DNA of 64,000 nucleotides, taken from Micromonospora chokoriensis (GTDB lineage Bacteria; Actinomycetota; Actinomycetes; Mycobacteriales; Micromonosporaceae). The position numbers and the translations under genes are program-made. The notes under the pieces are model-generated. The model was not told the DNA's origin. It saw only the letters and a list, made by a program, of their open reading frames with translations, and ran no database searches. Shown in pieces: positions 25,650 to 34,760 of this stretch (its first letter is position 1; each line of letters opens with the position of its first letter). The DNA lies in the NCBI RefSeq assembly GCF_900091505.1, contig NZ_LT607409.1:5456001-5520000 (forward strand), in the 5' to 3' direction.

Positions 25650-28175
25650 TCAGGATGCCACCGCTGTGGCGAGCCTGCGGGCCTCGGTCACCAGGCGACT
25701 CGTGCCGCCGCGCGCCACCACGTCCGCCAGGCCCGGGACCTCGACGGGGACGCCCGTCGCATGGGCCGTCTCGGCGGCCAGGGAGAGCAGGTCGGGGGTG
25801 CCGCGCGGTGGCGTCGGCGCGGCCAGCAGCGGTGGCAGCGCGGCGGCGAGAAGCCGCCAGACACTCAGTCGGGCGCCGGCCGTGACCGCGTCACGCAGCG
25901 GCGTCATCGCCCGGGTCACTGTCACCTGACGGTCCGCCGCCAACGCGCCCAACCGCCCGCCGACGCTTGGGGCGTCCAGGTCACCGGCGGCCGCCAGCAT
26001 CAGCAGCGCGTCCAGGGTGGCCACCCGGTCCACCTCGTGCCGGGCGCACAGGCCGTACGCCAACGCCAGGTCGAGCGCCGGGCCGCCCGGACCGGTGCAC
26101 TCGGCCAGCGCCGGCAGGATGCCGGCGACGTCGCGGGTCTCCTCCTGCACCGACCTGGCGAACTCGGGCAGCAGGTGGGCGGCGACCAGGCCCCGGTGCC
26201 CCGGCAGCATCGCCGGCCACAGGTCTCCCCAGCCGTGGTATCCCCGTCTGACCTGTGCCGGCACGGTGAGCAGACCGAGCGGGTCCGCGACGCCCTCGGG
26301 TGCCTCGCCGGAGACGACGGTACGTCGGGCGGGATGAGGGTGGTAGAGGTCGTCGGTGCGCGACCGGACCGTGACCACCTGGTGGACCGGCGTGGGCAGG
26401 GCGTCTCCGCCCAGCCAGTCGGCCAGTTCGTCGCCGGCCGCGGTGCCGAGTGCCGCCGCTCGGGCCGCCAGCGCCTCGTCCACCCCGACCGGTAGTCGCA
26501 GCAGTGCCTGGGTGAGGTCCCATCGCCAGACCGGGCGCTCGCCGAGCGCCGCCAGCCGGTCGTACAGCGCGTCCGGGTCGATCGCCCCGGTGGCCGACGT
26601 CGGGGCGGCGAGCAGCCCCGGGTCGTCCCGTCCGCTCATCCGCTGGCCTATCTCGGCCAGCCGGGCACAGAGGACCAGCGTGAGCGGGGAGTGGCGGGGC
26701 GGCTCGACCGGCGACCGACCGCGGAACGGGCGCAGGCTCCGGTTCGACAACTGGCTGAGGATGACCGACCACTGGTCGTGGCGGCTCGCGACGTCGGTCG
26801 ACGCGGCGGCGGCCAGCAGCACACCATGCAGCTGGGCCGACACGTTGAACATCGCCCACGGGTGGTCGTAGACGCCCACCTGCTCGCGGCGGAGCGCCGG
26901 CAGCAGTGCGGTCGCCAACCTGTCCCGGTCGCTCGTCGCCAAGCGGACCAGAGCGTCCAGGACCCGCTCCAGAGCCGAGGACGCCATGGGTCGGCCACGC
27001 AGCCCGGACACCTCCTCGACCAGCTCGTCCACGTCGGTGATCGGCGGCAGGGCAGCCACCGCCGGCGTACGGGGTGGCAGCTCGTCACCCGCGACCACGA
27101 CCGTGACCGCGACGGGAGGCTGGTGACCGTGCCGCCGGGCCAGTGTCACCGCCCGGTCCCGCAGGTCGGCCGCGGCATGGTCGGCACCCACGGCGAGAAC
27201 GTCGGCGATGTCCGCCGCCCGCTCGGGGTGCTGCCGGGCGAGCAGGTCCAGCCAGGACAGCTGCCCTCGCACCAGCGCCTTCTCCGGCCGGGTGAGCACG
27301 GTCCGGGAGGTGTCGAGGAGCGCATCCAGCTCCACGCCGTCGCCCACCGTCCGCAGCGTGCGCTGGGCGGCGGCGGCGACCGGTCCGGGCGCGTCGGCGA
27401 GCAGCCGCAGGTACGCGCTCGCCCGCGCCGTCACCTCGCTGCCGACGGGTGTCAGCAGCTCATGGAGGGCGAGGAAGGGCCGCAGCGCGCCGGGGCGGTC
27501 GCCGCGCAGCAGCCGGCCGAGCACCCCGTCGAGCAGCAGCACGCGGTCGAGTCGCCCCTCCGTCGCCAACGTGACCAACGCCGAGGGCACCGAGTGCCCG
27601 ACGCCCCGGTACGCCAGGTCGGTGCCGATCCCGTCGACCTCGAACAGCCGGGGCAGCAGAGCATCCAGGAAGGGGTCGGCGCGTAGGCGGTCGAGCAGGA
27701 GCCGATGCTGGTCGTCGCGCCGTCGCCACCACAGGGCGTGCGTCCAGCCGGCGACGAACGCGTCCCCGGTCGGCGGCACCGCCTTCTCCGCCAGCAGCAA
27801 CGCGGCGATGAAGTGCCAGCCCTCCCACGGGCGGCTGCGGGGAATCCGCTCGGCCAACCGGTACGCGAGGTCGGCGATCCAGTCCACGCCCCGCTGCCGG
27901 GCCGCGTCCACGACCGGCGCCGGATCGGCATCGGTGAGCATGACCGACCGCCGGCCGAGCAGGGCCGCGACCTTCGTCGCGCTGCTCAGCGTGCCGACCG
28001 CCGCCACCGCCAGGGCCGTCGCTTCGTGGTGCGCCCACCGGTTGTCCCGCCGCTGCCGGACGTGAGCGACCAGTTCGTCGCCGAGCGCGCGTCGGCCCGG
28101 TTCGTCCAGCTCGTGCAGCACCGCCGCGACGGACGACACATCGCCGCGGATCAGGGCCTCGAAGAGATCCGTCAC
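25650..28175 (-). CDS. Large helical-repeat protein of SWIM-associated type (DUF6493-like)
   Basis: 841-aa soluble, Leu/Ala/Arg-rich protein with HEAT-like helical repeats and no signal peptide. No catalytic motif is seen. It resembles the large DUF6493-type proteins that accompany SWIM zinc-finger proteins in actinomycetes; that assignment is from memory and tentative. GTG 28175 overlaps the stop of the SWIM gene by four bases (GTGA), so translation is coupled and the two products probably act together. It is terminal on this strand; no MoxR or VWA gene is adjacent. Confidence 0.7.
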   Translation of the reverse strand: MTDLFEALIRGDVSSVAAVLHELDEPGRRALGDELVAHVRQRRDNRWAHHEATALAVAAVGTLSSATKVAALLGRRSVMLTDADPAPVVDAARQRGVDWIADLAYRLAERIPRSRPWEGWHFIAALLLAEKAVPPTGDAFVAGWTHALWWRRRDDQHRLLLDRLRADPFLDALLPRLFEVDGIGTDLAYRGVGHSVPSALVTLATEGRLDRVLLLDGVLGRLLRGDRPGALRPFLALHELLTPVGSEVTARASAYLRLLADAPGPVAAAAQRTLRTVGDGVELDALLDTSRTVLTRPEKALVRGQLSWLDLLARQHPERAADIADVLAVGADHAAADLRDRAVTLARRHGHQPPVAVTVVVAGDELPPRTPAVAALPPITDVDELVEEVSGLRGRPMASSALERVLDALVRLATSDRDRLATALLPALRREQVGVYDHPWAMFNVSAQLHGVLLAAAASTDVASRHDQWSVILSQLSNRSLRPFRGRSPVEPPRHSPLTLVLCARLAEIGQRMSGRDDPGLLAAPTSATGAIDPDALYDRLAALGERPVWRWDLTQALLRLPVGVDEALAARAAALGTAAGDELADWLGGDALPTPVHQVVTVRSRTDDLYHPHPARRTVVSGEAPEGVADPLGLLTVPAQVRRGYHGWGDLWPAMLPGHRGLVAAHLLPEFARSVQEETRDVAGILPALAECTGPGGPALDLALAYGLCARHEVDRVATLDALLMLAAAGDLDAPSVGGRLGALAADRQVTVTRAMTPLRDAVTAGARLSVWRLLAAALPPLLAAPTPPRGTPDLLSLAAETAHATGVPVEVPGLADVVARGGTSRLVTEARRLATAVAS

Positions 28176-29497
28176 ACCGTCACCTCCGCCATCATCGCCA
28201 CCGCGAGAGCGTGCTTGCACGGGCCGCGCTGGCCCCGGTGCTTCGCCCACCACTGGCAGGTGCACGTGAAGCTCCCGTCGGGCAGCCGGCGGACCCGATA
28301 GTCCTCGTCGCCGCTGCGTACCGTGGCATGCTCCTCGTCCCGGTGCACCGCGCCCTGCTCCACCAACGTCCGCGCGCCGACCAGGCGGGGGTTGTCCCGT
28401 TCGGCCCGACCCGCGTCGTAGGGCATCGCGCGGTGGAAGTACGCCCCCTCGGCGACGTCGAACCCGACCCGCCCGGCGGTGCCGAGCTGGGCCAGCGCGG
28501 CGCGGACGCGGTCGTCGGGCAACCCGGTCGCGTCGGCCAGCGCGGCGACGTCGACGGTCGGATCCCAGGCGAGCAGCCCGCCGACCAGCTCCGCGTCGTC
28601 GATCACCTCGTCACCGGCGAGCGCGAGCAGGGCGGCCCCCTCACCGGAGAACCCCCGGTACGGCTCGGGTGAGAGGGTCAGGGACAGCCGCAGGGCACCG
28701 GTGTCCAGTTCCCAGGTGCTCGGCACGGCCGGCGACCCGGCGCGCACCGCCGGACCGTACACCCGGAGGCTCCGCGCGTGACGGAGCAGCCCGCGCAGCG
28801 CCGCGAGCCGGCCCGCGCCGGCCAGGCAGACGGCGCCGGGCACCGGCCGCGAGGTCAGTCGGAGGGTACGTCCGGCGGGCACCGCCCAGAGCACCGAGCG
28901 GTCGCGGGCACTGGGCAGCCGACGCAGGAACGCCACCGCCTCGGCGGCGGGGATCTCGGCGCGCGGTTCGAAGCCGGCGGTGAGCACCTGCACCTCGGCG
29001 AAGCCGCGCAACCAGCGACCCGGCAGGGGCACCTTCCGCTCCACCACGGCACCGTCCATCGTGGAGACCGTGAGGTCGTTCGGGCCGACCGCCACGTGCA
29101 GCGGGTCGATCCCGCCGACCCGGGCGAGCGCTTCGCGCAGCGGCGGGTTGACGTCCACGTTCGTGGTGCCGTGCCCGACGACCTCCCCGTCGAAGCCGGC
29201 CGGAACCACGTCCATCCGGGCGTACACCCCGCAGCAGCCGGAGAACGACTCGAAGCGCAGCCGCTCCCGACTGCCGGTGACGACCGGGTCCAGGCTGGCG
29301 GAGCTGACCGGCTGGTGGTAACGGGTGCGGGCCACCTCGGCCACGGCGAGCAGGCCGGCGGCGGCCGCCGCCGGTGTGGTGAAAAACCCCGAGAAGAAGC
29401 GCGGGTTGGCGGCCGGGCCGCCGCTGGTCTGGAGGTCGAGGCCGGCGGCGCGCAGAGTTGACGGCTGGAGGTATCGGTACGTCTGAACGGCGTTCAC
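28172..29497 (-). CDS. SWIM zinc-finger protein
   Basis: About 441 aa. The C-terminal SWIM motif is visible: CTCQWWAKHRGQRGPCKH (C-x-C...C-x-H). Ahead of it is a long beta-rich domain with no recognised family. SWIM domains bind zinc and mediate DNA or protein contacts. GTG 29497 (VNAVQTYRYL) is preferred, with GTG 29527 the alternative. Coupled by a 4-base overlap to the large repeat protein. Such pairs have been discussed alongside MoxR-VWA systems, but no such partner is in this window. Confidence 0.85.
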   Translation of the reverse strand: MNAVQTYRYLQPSTLRAAGLDLQTSGGPAANPRFFSGFFTTPAAAAAGLLAVAEVARTRYHQPVSSASLDPVVTGSRERLRFESFSGCCGVYARMDVVPAGFDGEVVGHGTTNVDVNPPLREALARVGGIDPLHVAVGPNDLTVSTMDGAVVERKVPLPGRWLRGFAEVQVLTAGFEPRAEIPAAEAVAFLRRLPSARDRSVLWAVPAGRTLRLTSRPVPGAVCLAGAGRLAALRGLLRHARSLRVYGPAVRAGSPAVPSTWELDTGALRLSLTLSPEPYRGFSGEGAALLALAGDEVIDDAELVGGLLAWDPTVDVAALADATGLPDDRVRAALAQLGTAGRVGFDVAEGAYFHRAMPYDAGRAERDNPRLVGARTLVEQGAVHRDEEHATVRSGDEDYRVRRLPDGSFTCTCQWWAKHRGQRGPCKHALAVAMMAEVTV

Positions 29498-29551
29498 GGG
29501 ACACACCGTAGGAGTTCCCACCGACACTTCGACACTCTGATCGCGCCCGGT

Positions 29552-31279
29552 CTACCCCGCCCTGGGCAGGAGCACGATGGCGTTGCCGACGCGCCGCTCG
29601 GTCACCGGCTCGTGGCCCCAGTAGTCGGTCGGCCTGTTGTAGAGGATGTCGTTGATCACGAGGGTGCTGTCCCCGCCGATGCCGAGCATCATGGCGTCGA
29701 CCGCCCCCAACCACTTCATCACCGCGGCGGCCTCCGGCATGGTCACGCCGACGCTCACCCCCGGTCGTCGCCCGTCGATCACCACCAGCAGGAGCTGACC
29801 GGCGGCGGTGATGCCGGCGAGGGTCCGTGGGTGCCGGTCCAGGAAGAGACTGGTGTGGTAACCGTCGCGGGACCGGTAGCCGTTCGCGCCCACGTTGATC
29901 CACACCTGGCCGCCCCGCACCAGCGCCGGGCCGCCGGAGACCGCGGCGAAGGTCGGGCTGGTCACCCGCTGCCCCTGCGGGTCGAGGATCTGGGTGCCGG
30001 GTTGGAAGGCCCTGTGGAGCACGGTGTGGTCGCGCAGCCACTGCGCGCCGGCACCGATCCCCTGGAGTACGCGGCCACCGGCGGGGATGGGGCCACCGGC
30101 CGGACTGCGGACCTGCTTCGCCACCCAGTTGCCGTCCACCACCACGTCCACACTGCCGGCCGGACCGACCGGCGTCTCCGTCCCCCACTCGGGGCGGAAG
30201 ACGACGATCTCGTCCGGGTCGGTGCAGGTCTCGAACCGCCACGGCTGGTCGGCGTAGGGCAGGTCACCGGGCGTACCGCCGGGCGTGGACGGCGGCCGGA
30301 GGTCCCCGCCGACACCACCGCAGTGCGCGATCTTCCCCGGCTTGCGGTGGAGGCCGTCGACCTGCCACTGCGCACCGTCCGGGGCCTTCACGGTGGTCGT
30401 CGAGGTCAGCTCGGTGATCCGTAGCGGACCGTTCGCTCCGTTGAGCAGCAGCGCGGTACGTCCGTTCACGGCCTCGCTCAGCAGGTTGTTGCCCTGGACG
30501 TAGATGCCCAACGGGTCGCCGTCGAAGCCGTTGAAGTCCGGGTTGTTCGGACTGTCGATGTCGAACTCGCTCGCGTTCACCCCGGCCAGCGCGCCGGCGT
30601 ACCGGGCGATGTCGCGGACCCGGTCGGCGCTGCGCAGCTCCGGCCCGTGCGCGGTGCCGATCGTCACGGCGGCGTCGGGTTCCACGACCAGGGCCCGGAC
30701 CTCCCACGGGCCGGTGCTGACCTGTTCCCGGAACGCCTGGTGTTCGACGACGCCGGTGATGCCGGTGCTCCGGACCTGCGCGAGCCGTGCCTCAGCCGCC
30801 GCGCTGTCGCTGAATGCGCCGAGGTGCACGGCGTAGAGCATGGTCGCGTCGGCCGGCGGGCGGTACTGCAGGTCCGCCGGCAGGGGCGGGTCGTAGGTGA
30901 CCTTCGTGGCCTCCGGGTACCCGGCCGCGCGCAGGTCCGCCACGAAGGTGTCGGCCCGTTGCGAGTCGCGGGTCACCAGGTCGGCACGCGCCGGTGGGAA
31001 GTGCAGCGCGATGGTCCACGACGATGAGGCGTGGCCCTGGGTGTACTTGCGGTAGGTGACTCCGGGGGCGGGCGTCTGCACCGACCCGATCCTGGTGACC
31101 AGGCTCGCCGGCCCCAGGGGCATCCGGTCCACCGGGTCCGTGAAGGGACGTGAACCGCTCGGGGCGATCGTGCTGGCCTCGGCGGTCGCCGGCGGCGACA
31201 CGGCCGACGTGACGACCGCCGACCCGAGGGTGGCGACGAGGGCCAGGGCGGTCAGACGAACGCGGTGACGATGATTCAT
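29552..31279 (-). CDS. Secreted SPOR-domain phosphodiester glycosidase (NAGPA-like)
   Basis: 575 aa. Signal peptide at 1-34 (LTALALVATLGSAVVTSAVSPPATAEA). A SPOR-like segment (about 145-200: MLYAVHLGAFSDSAAAEARLAQVRSTGI) implies binding to denuded peptidoglycan. The C-terminal half is a phosphodiester glycosidase domain (NAGPA): ALVRGGQVWINVG...LLVVIDGRRPGVSVGVTMPEAAAVMKWLGAVDAMMLGIGGDSTLVIND. Family members remove sugar-phosphodiester caps. A role in cell-wall polymer turnover is inferred. GGGGGAA precedes ATG 31279. Confidence 0.88.
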   Translation of the reverse strand: MNHRHRVRLTALALVATLGSAVVTSAVSPPATAEASTIAPSGSRPFTDPVDRMPLGPASLVTRIGSVQTPAPGVTYRKYTQGHASSSWTIALHFPPARADLVTRDSQRADTFVADLRAAGYPEATKVTYDPPLPADLQYRPPADATMLYAVHLGAFSDSAAAEARLAQVRSTGITGVVEHQAFREQVSTGPWEVRALVVEPDAAVTIGTAHGPELRSADRVRDIARYAGALAGVNASEFDIDSPNNPDFNGFDGDPLGIYVQGNNLLSEAVNGRTALLLNGANGPLRITELTSTTTVKAPDGAQWQVDGLHRKPGKIAHCGGVGGDLRPPSTPGGTPGDLPYADQPWRFETCTDPDEIVVFRPEWGTETPVGPAGSVDVVVDGNWVAKQVRSPAGGPIPAGGRVLQGIGAGAQWLRDHTVLHRAFQPGTQILDPQGQRVTSPTFAAVSGGPALVRGGQVWINVGANGYRSRDGYHTSLFLDRHPRTLAGITAAGQLLLVVIDGRRPGVSVGVTMPEAAAVMKWLGAVDAMMLGIGGDSTLVINDILYNRPTDYWGHEPVTERRVGNAIVLLPRAG

Positions 31280-31349
31280 GGCGGTTCCCCCGTGGATCGA
31301 TGCTCGCGGCTACCAGGTGGCGAAGGAGAGTCTCGCATCCATCGCACCG

Positions 31350-31473
31350 GTCCTCACCCGACTGTTCACTCCGCTCTTCTCGGCGGCCCTCCTCGCGTTC
31401 CTCGTCGCTGTCGTACGCCGGGTGGGCGTGGTTCGTGGTCCTGGTCTTTCCGCCGTTGTTCGCCTACGCCTGA
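31350..31473 (+). pseudogene. Remnant of a membrane-protein C-terminus
   Basis: One frame reads VLTRLFTPLFSAALLAFLV (from 31350); after a shift near 31410 the next frame reads YAGWAWFVVLVFPPLFAYA and a stop at 31471-31473. Both halves look like consecutive membrane helices, so this seems to be a frameshifted tail of a lost transporter or membrane protein. The end overlaps the 3' end of the convergent IclR gene. The evidence is short and the call tentative. Confidence 0.35.
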
Positions 31474-32270
31474 CCGACCAGGCGGCCGGGGCCGCCCCGC
31501 ACGTCCTCCTCGATCCGCTTCGCGGCGACCAGCAGCGGCGGAAGCAGTTCCCGTCGGATCATCTCGAAGGACCCCCGGCTGGCGTGCGCGGAAACGTTCA
31601 CCGCCGCGACCACGGACCCGTTCTCGCCGTGGATCGGGGCGGCCACCGACCGCAGCCCCTCCTCCAACTCCTGGTCGACGATGGCGTACCCCTGGGCGGC
31701 GATCTTCGTCAGCGTGGCGCGCAGCTTCGCCGGGTCGGTGACGGTGCGCCGGGTCAACGGCCGCAGCTCGGCCGTGGCGAGGTAGTCGTCCAACCAGTGC
31801 GCCGGTTGCGCGGCGAGCAGGACCCGGCCCATCGAGGTGGCATAGGCGGGGAACCGGGTGCCGACGCTGATCCCCACCGTCATGATCCGTTTGGTGGGTA
31901 CGCGGGCCACGTAGACCACCTCGTCGCCGTCGAGCACCGACACCGAGCAGGACTCGTGCACCTGGGCGACCAGCGCCTCCATGTGCCGCCGCGCGACCTC
32001 GGGCAGGCTCAGGCTCGACAGGTACGCGTAGCCGAGTTCGAGGATCCGCGCGCGCAGCGAGAAGAGCCGCCCGTCGGTGTGCACGTAGCCCAGCTCGACG
32101 AGGGTGAGCAGGAACCGACGCGCCGCGGCCCGGGTCAGCCCGGTCCTGCGGGCCACTTCGCTGAGGGTGAGCTGCGGGTGTTCGGCGTCGAACGCTCGGA
32201 TCACCGCGAGTCCGCGTTCCAGCGACTGGACGAACTCCGGCGACCTCGCCAGGTCCTCGCTCACACTCAC
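31464..32270 (-). CDS. IclR-family regulator of the pca operon (PcaR/PobR type)
   Basis: 268 aa. N-terminal winged helix (FVQSLERGLAVIRAFDAEHPQLTLSEVARRTGLTRAAARRFLLTL) and C-terminal IclR effector domain (RIMTVGISVGTRFPAYATSMGRVLLA, LEEGLRSVAAPIHGENGSVVAAVNVSAHASR). These resemble PcaR/PobR/PcaU regulators, which sense 3-oxoadipate or aromatic acids. It is the last gene of the pca operon; its GTG start overlaps the pcaC stop (GTGA). A 15-bp site resembling the known PcaR site lies at 37825-37839. Confidence 0.92.
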   Translation of the reverse strand: MSVSEDLARSPEFVQSLERGLAVIRAFDAEHPQLTLSEVARRTGLTRAAARRFLLTLVELGYVHTDGRLFSLRARILELGYAYLSSLSLPEVARRHMEALVAQVHESCSVSVLDGDEVVYVARVPTKRIMTVGISVGTRFPAYATSMGRVLLAAQPAHWLDDYLATAELRPLTRRTVTDPAKLRATLTKIAAQGYAIVDQELEEGLRSVAAPIHGENGSVVAAVNVSAHASRGSFEMIRRELLPPLLVAAKRIEEDVRGGPGRLVGQA

Positions 32271-32647
32271 CCGGCCTCCTGTCGCAGGGTCTCCCGGGCC
32301 ACCGTGAACGCCCGGTTCGCCGCCGGTACGCCAGCGTAGACGCCGACCTGGAGCAGGACCTCCGCCACCTCCGCCGGGCTCAACCCGTTGCGCAGCGCGG
32401 CGCGGACGTGCAGCGCCAGCTCCTCGTCGTGGCGCAGGGTGGCGAGCACGGCGAGGGTGATGCAGCTACGGGTACGCCGGTCGAGGCCCGGGCGGCTCCA
32501 CACCTCTCCCCAGGCGTAGCGGGTGATGAAGTCCTGGAAGTCGGCGGTGAACTCGTCGGTGCCGTCGATCGCGCGGTCGACGTGCGCGTCGCCCAGCACC
32601 TGCCGGCGTACCGTCATGCCCGTCTCGTGCCGCTCGCTGTCGTTCAT
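32267..32647 (-). CDS. pcaC: 4-carboxymuconolactone decarboxylase
   Basis: 126 aa, the normal length of stand-alone PcaC. The family core (FQDFITRYAWGEVWSRPGLDRRTRSCITLAVLATLRHDEELALHVRAALRNGLS) is intact. It decarboxylates gamma-carboxymuconolactone to 3-oxoadipate enol-lactone. ATG 32647 overlaps the pcaD stop (ATGA), so the two are coupled. In some actinobacteria pcaD and pcaC are fused (pcaL); here they are separate. Confidence 0.93.
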   Translation of the reverse strand: MNDSERHETGMTVRRQVLGDAHVDRAIDGTDEFTADFQDFITRYAWGEVWSRPGLDRRTRSCITLAVLATLRHDEELALHVRAALRNGLSPAEVAEVLLQVGVYAGVPAANRAFTVARETLRQEAG

Positions 32648-33423
32648 CGGTCCCCGCGTTCCTCGTGGAGGTGGTCCAGCAGGAGTCGGCTCACCTGCTC
32701 GGGTTGCTCGACGTTGGCCAGGTGTGCCGCCGCGCCGACCACGGCGAGTCGCGCCCGGGGGATGCCCCGGACGATCTCGCGGGCGTGCTCGACCGGGGTG
32801 GCCGGGTCGTCCGCTCCCGCGACGACGAGTGTCGGCGCGGTGATGCGGCCCAGGTCGGGTCGGAGGTCCATCGCGGCGATCGCCTCGCAGCAGGCGGCGT
32901 AGCCGTCCGGGGGTGTCGCGGTCAGCATGGCGCGGTGACCGGCGACCACGTCCGGGCGGGCCGTGGCGAAGGCCGGGGTGAACCACCGCGCCACCACCGC
33001 GTCGGCGATCACCGACAGACCGTCGCCGCGCACCGTCGCCGCGCGTCGGTGCCACTGGCCGGGCGGGCCGAGCGACGCCGACGTGCAGAGCAGCGCCATC
33101 CGGCGCACCCGTTCGGGCGCGTGCGCGGCGAGCCACATGCCCACCATCCCGCCGAGCGACACCCCCGCGTAGTGGACCCACGGCACCTCCAGGTCGTCCA
33201 GCGTCCGCACCAGCTCCCGGCCGAGAAGATCCATCGTGTACGGCCCGGGTGGTACCGCCGAGCGGCCGTGGCCCAGGTGGTCGTACCGGATGATCCGGAA
33301 CCCTTCGGCGAGCGCCGGGATCTGTGGCTCCCACATCGCGGCGGCGGTGCCGAGGGAACTGCCGAGCACCAGCGTCGGCGCGCCGGCCGGACCGTCCACG
33401 ACGAGGTGCAGCCGGGAGGTCAC
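32644..33423 (-). CDS. pcaD: 3-oxoadipate enol-lactonase
   Basis: 259-aa alpha/beta hydrolase. Catalytic motif VSLGGM (Ser), Asp in VAGADDPATP and His in AAHLANVEQP; RYDHLGHGRS is typical of PcaD. It hydrolyses the enol-lactone to 3-oxoadipate. GTG 33423 overlaps the pcaB stop (GTGA). The open frame upstream of it is antisense-free shadow of pcaB. Confidence 0.93.
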   Translation of the reverse strand: MTSRLHLVVDGPAGAPTLVLGSSLGTAAAMWEPQIPALAEGFRIIRYDHLGHGRSAVPPGPYTMDLLGRELVRTLDDLEVPWVHYAGVSLGGMVGMWLAAHAPERVRRMALLCTSASLGPPGQWHRRAATVRGDGLSVIADAVVARWFTPAFATARPDVVAGHRAMLTATPPDGYAACCEAIAAMDLRPDLGRITAPTLVVAGADDPATPVEHAREIVRGIPRARLAVVGAAAHLANVEQPEQVSRLLLDHLHEERGDR

Positions 33424-34760
33424 CGGTCCGCGCCCCGTACGGTGGCCAGGGCGGTGTCGACGAACCGGTGAGCCGAGCCGAGCCAGCGGTACGGGTCGAG
33501 TGCCTCGTCGATCGCGGCCTCGGACAGGTGGGCGCGGATCGCGGGGTCGGCGAGCAGCGCGGCGCGGAACGAGGCTCCGGCGGCGGCGCGGGTCACCAGG
33601 TCGTGGGCGACACCGCGACCGACGACAGGTGCCAGTCGCGCGGCGACGGCCTCGGCGAGCACCAGGCCGCCGGTGGCGTCGAGGTTCTCCCGCATCCGCG
33701 CCGGGTGGACCTGCAACCCGACCAGCATCCGGGCACAGCGGGCGGCGGCGCCGCCGGCCACGTGCAGCAGGTCGAGCAGGGGCTCCCACTCGGCGTGCCA
33801 GGCGCCGGCGGCCCGCTCGTGCTCCTGCACCGCCGCGGCGAACACGGTGGCGACGAGGCCCGGACCGCGTCGCGCGGCAGCGGTGACGAGGATCGAGTCG
33901 ACCGGGTTGCGCTTGTGCGGCATGGCCGAGGAGCGACCCCGGCCGGTGCCACCCTCGGCGACCTCGCCGACGTCGTTCTGGGCGAGCAGCCCCACGTCGA
34001 GCGCGACCTTGCCGGTGCTCACGAGGAGCCCGCCGAGGGCGGCGGCCAGGTCGAGCCAGGGCTGGCGGCGGGTGTGCCACGGCAGCGGGCTCGACGGGAG
34101 GCCGAGGTGCGCGGCGAACCGCTCGACGGCCTCGGTGCCGGCCGGGCCGAACGCGGCCAGGGTGCCGACCGCCCCGCCGAGCTGCGCCGGTTGGGCGGCG
34201 CCGGCCTGGCGCAGTCGGTCCCGCGCCTCGACCAGACCGGTCAACCAACCCGCGGCCTTGAGCCCGAACGTGGTGGGTGCCGCCTGCTGCCCGAGGGTGC
34301 GGGCGACCAGCACGGTGTCCCGGTGCGTGTCGGCCAGCCGGGCGGCGGCGTCCACCGCGGCGTCCAGGTGACGCAGCAGCGGGTCGAGCGCCCGTACGGA
34401 CACCAGGACCAGCGCGGTGTCCAGGACGTCCTGGCTGGTCGCGCCGAAATGCACCCAGCCCCGGGCGTGCTCGGGTACGGCGGCGGTCAGCTCGCCCACG
34501 AGCGCGACGACCGGGTTGCCCGCGGCGTCGGCCGCCCGGCCGAGCGCCCCCGGGTCGTACCGGTCGGCGCGGCACTGCTCGACGATCGCCTCGGCCGCCG
34601 GTGGGGGCAGGATGCCGACGTCGGCCGTGGCCCGGGCGAGCGCCGCCTCCGCGTCGAGCATCGCCTGGAGCAGGGACCTGTCGCTGAGTTCCGTGTCGAC
34701 GTCCGGGGCGCCGGAGACGCCGCCGAGCAGTCGGTCAGACGGCGAAGAAGACTGTCTCAT
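33420..34760 (-). CDS. pcaB: 3-carboxy-cis,cis-muconate cycloisomerase
   Basis: 446 aa, fumarase/aspartase superfamily. The signature GRSSAMPHKRNPV is present, with HFGATSQDVLDTA and ARTLGQQAAPTTFGLKAAGW upstream. It cyclises 3-carboxymuconate to gamma-carboxymuconolactone. ATG 34760 overlaps the pcaG end by 26 bases; later in-frame GTGs are less well placed. Confidence 0.93.
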   Translation of the reverse strand: MRQSSSPSDRLLGGVSGAPDVDTELSDRSLLQAMLDAEAALARATADVGILPPPAAEAIVEQCRADRYDPGALGRAADAAGNPVVALVGELTAAVPEHARGWVHFGATSQDVLDTALVLVSVRALDPLLRHLDAAVDAAARLADTHRDTVLVARTLGQQAAPTTFGLKAAGWLTGLVEARDRLRQAGAAQPAQLGGAVGTLAAFGPAGTEAVERFAAHLGLPSSPLPWHTRRQPWLDLAAALGGLLVSTGKVALDVGLLAQNDVGEVAEGGTGRGRSSAMPHKRNPVDSILVTAAARRGPGLVATVFAAAVQEHERAAGAWHAEWEPLLDLLHVAGGAAARCARMLVGLQVHPARMRENLDATGGLVLAEAVAARLAPVVGRGVAHDLVTRAAAGASFRAALLADPAIRAHLSEAAIDEALDPYRWLGSAHRFVDTALATVRGADR

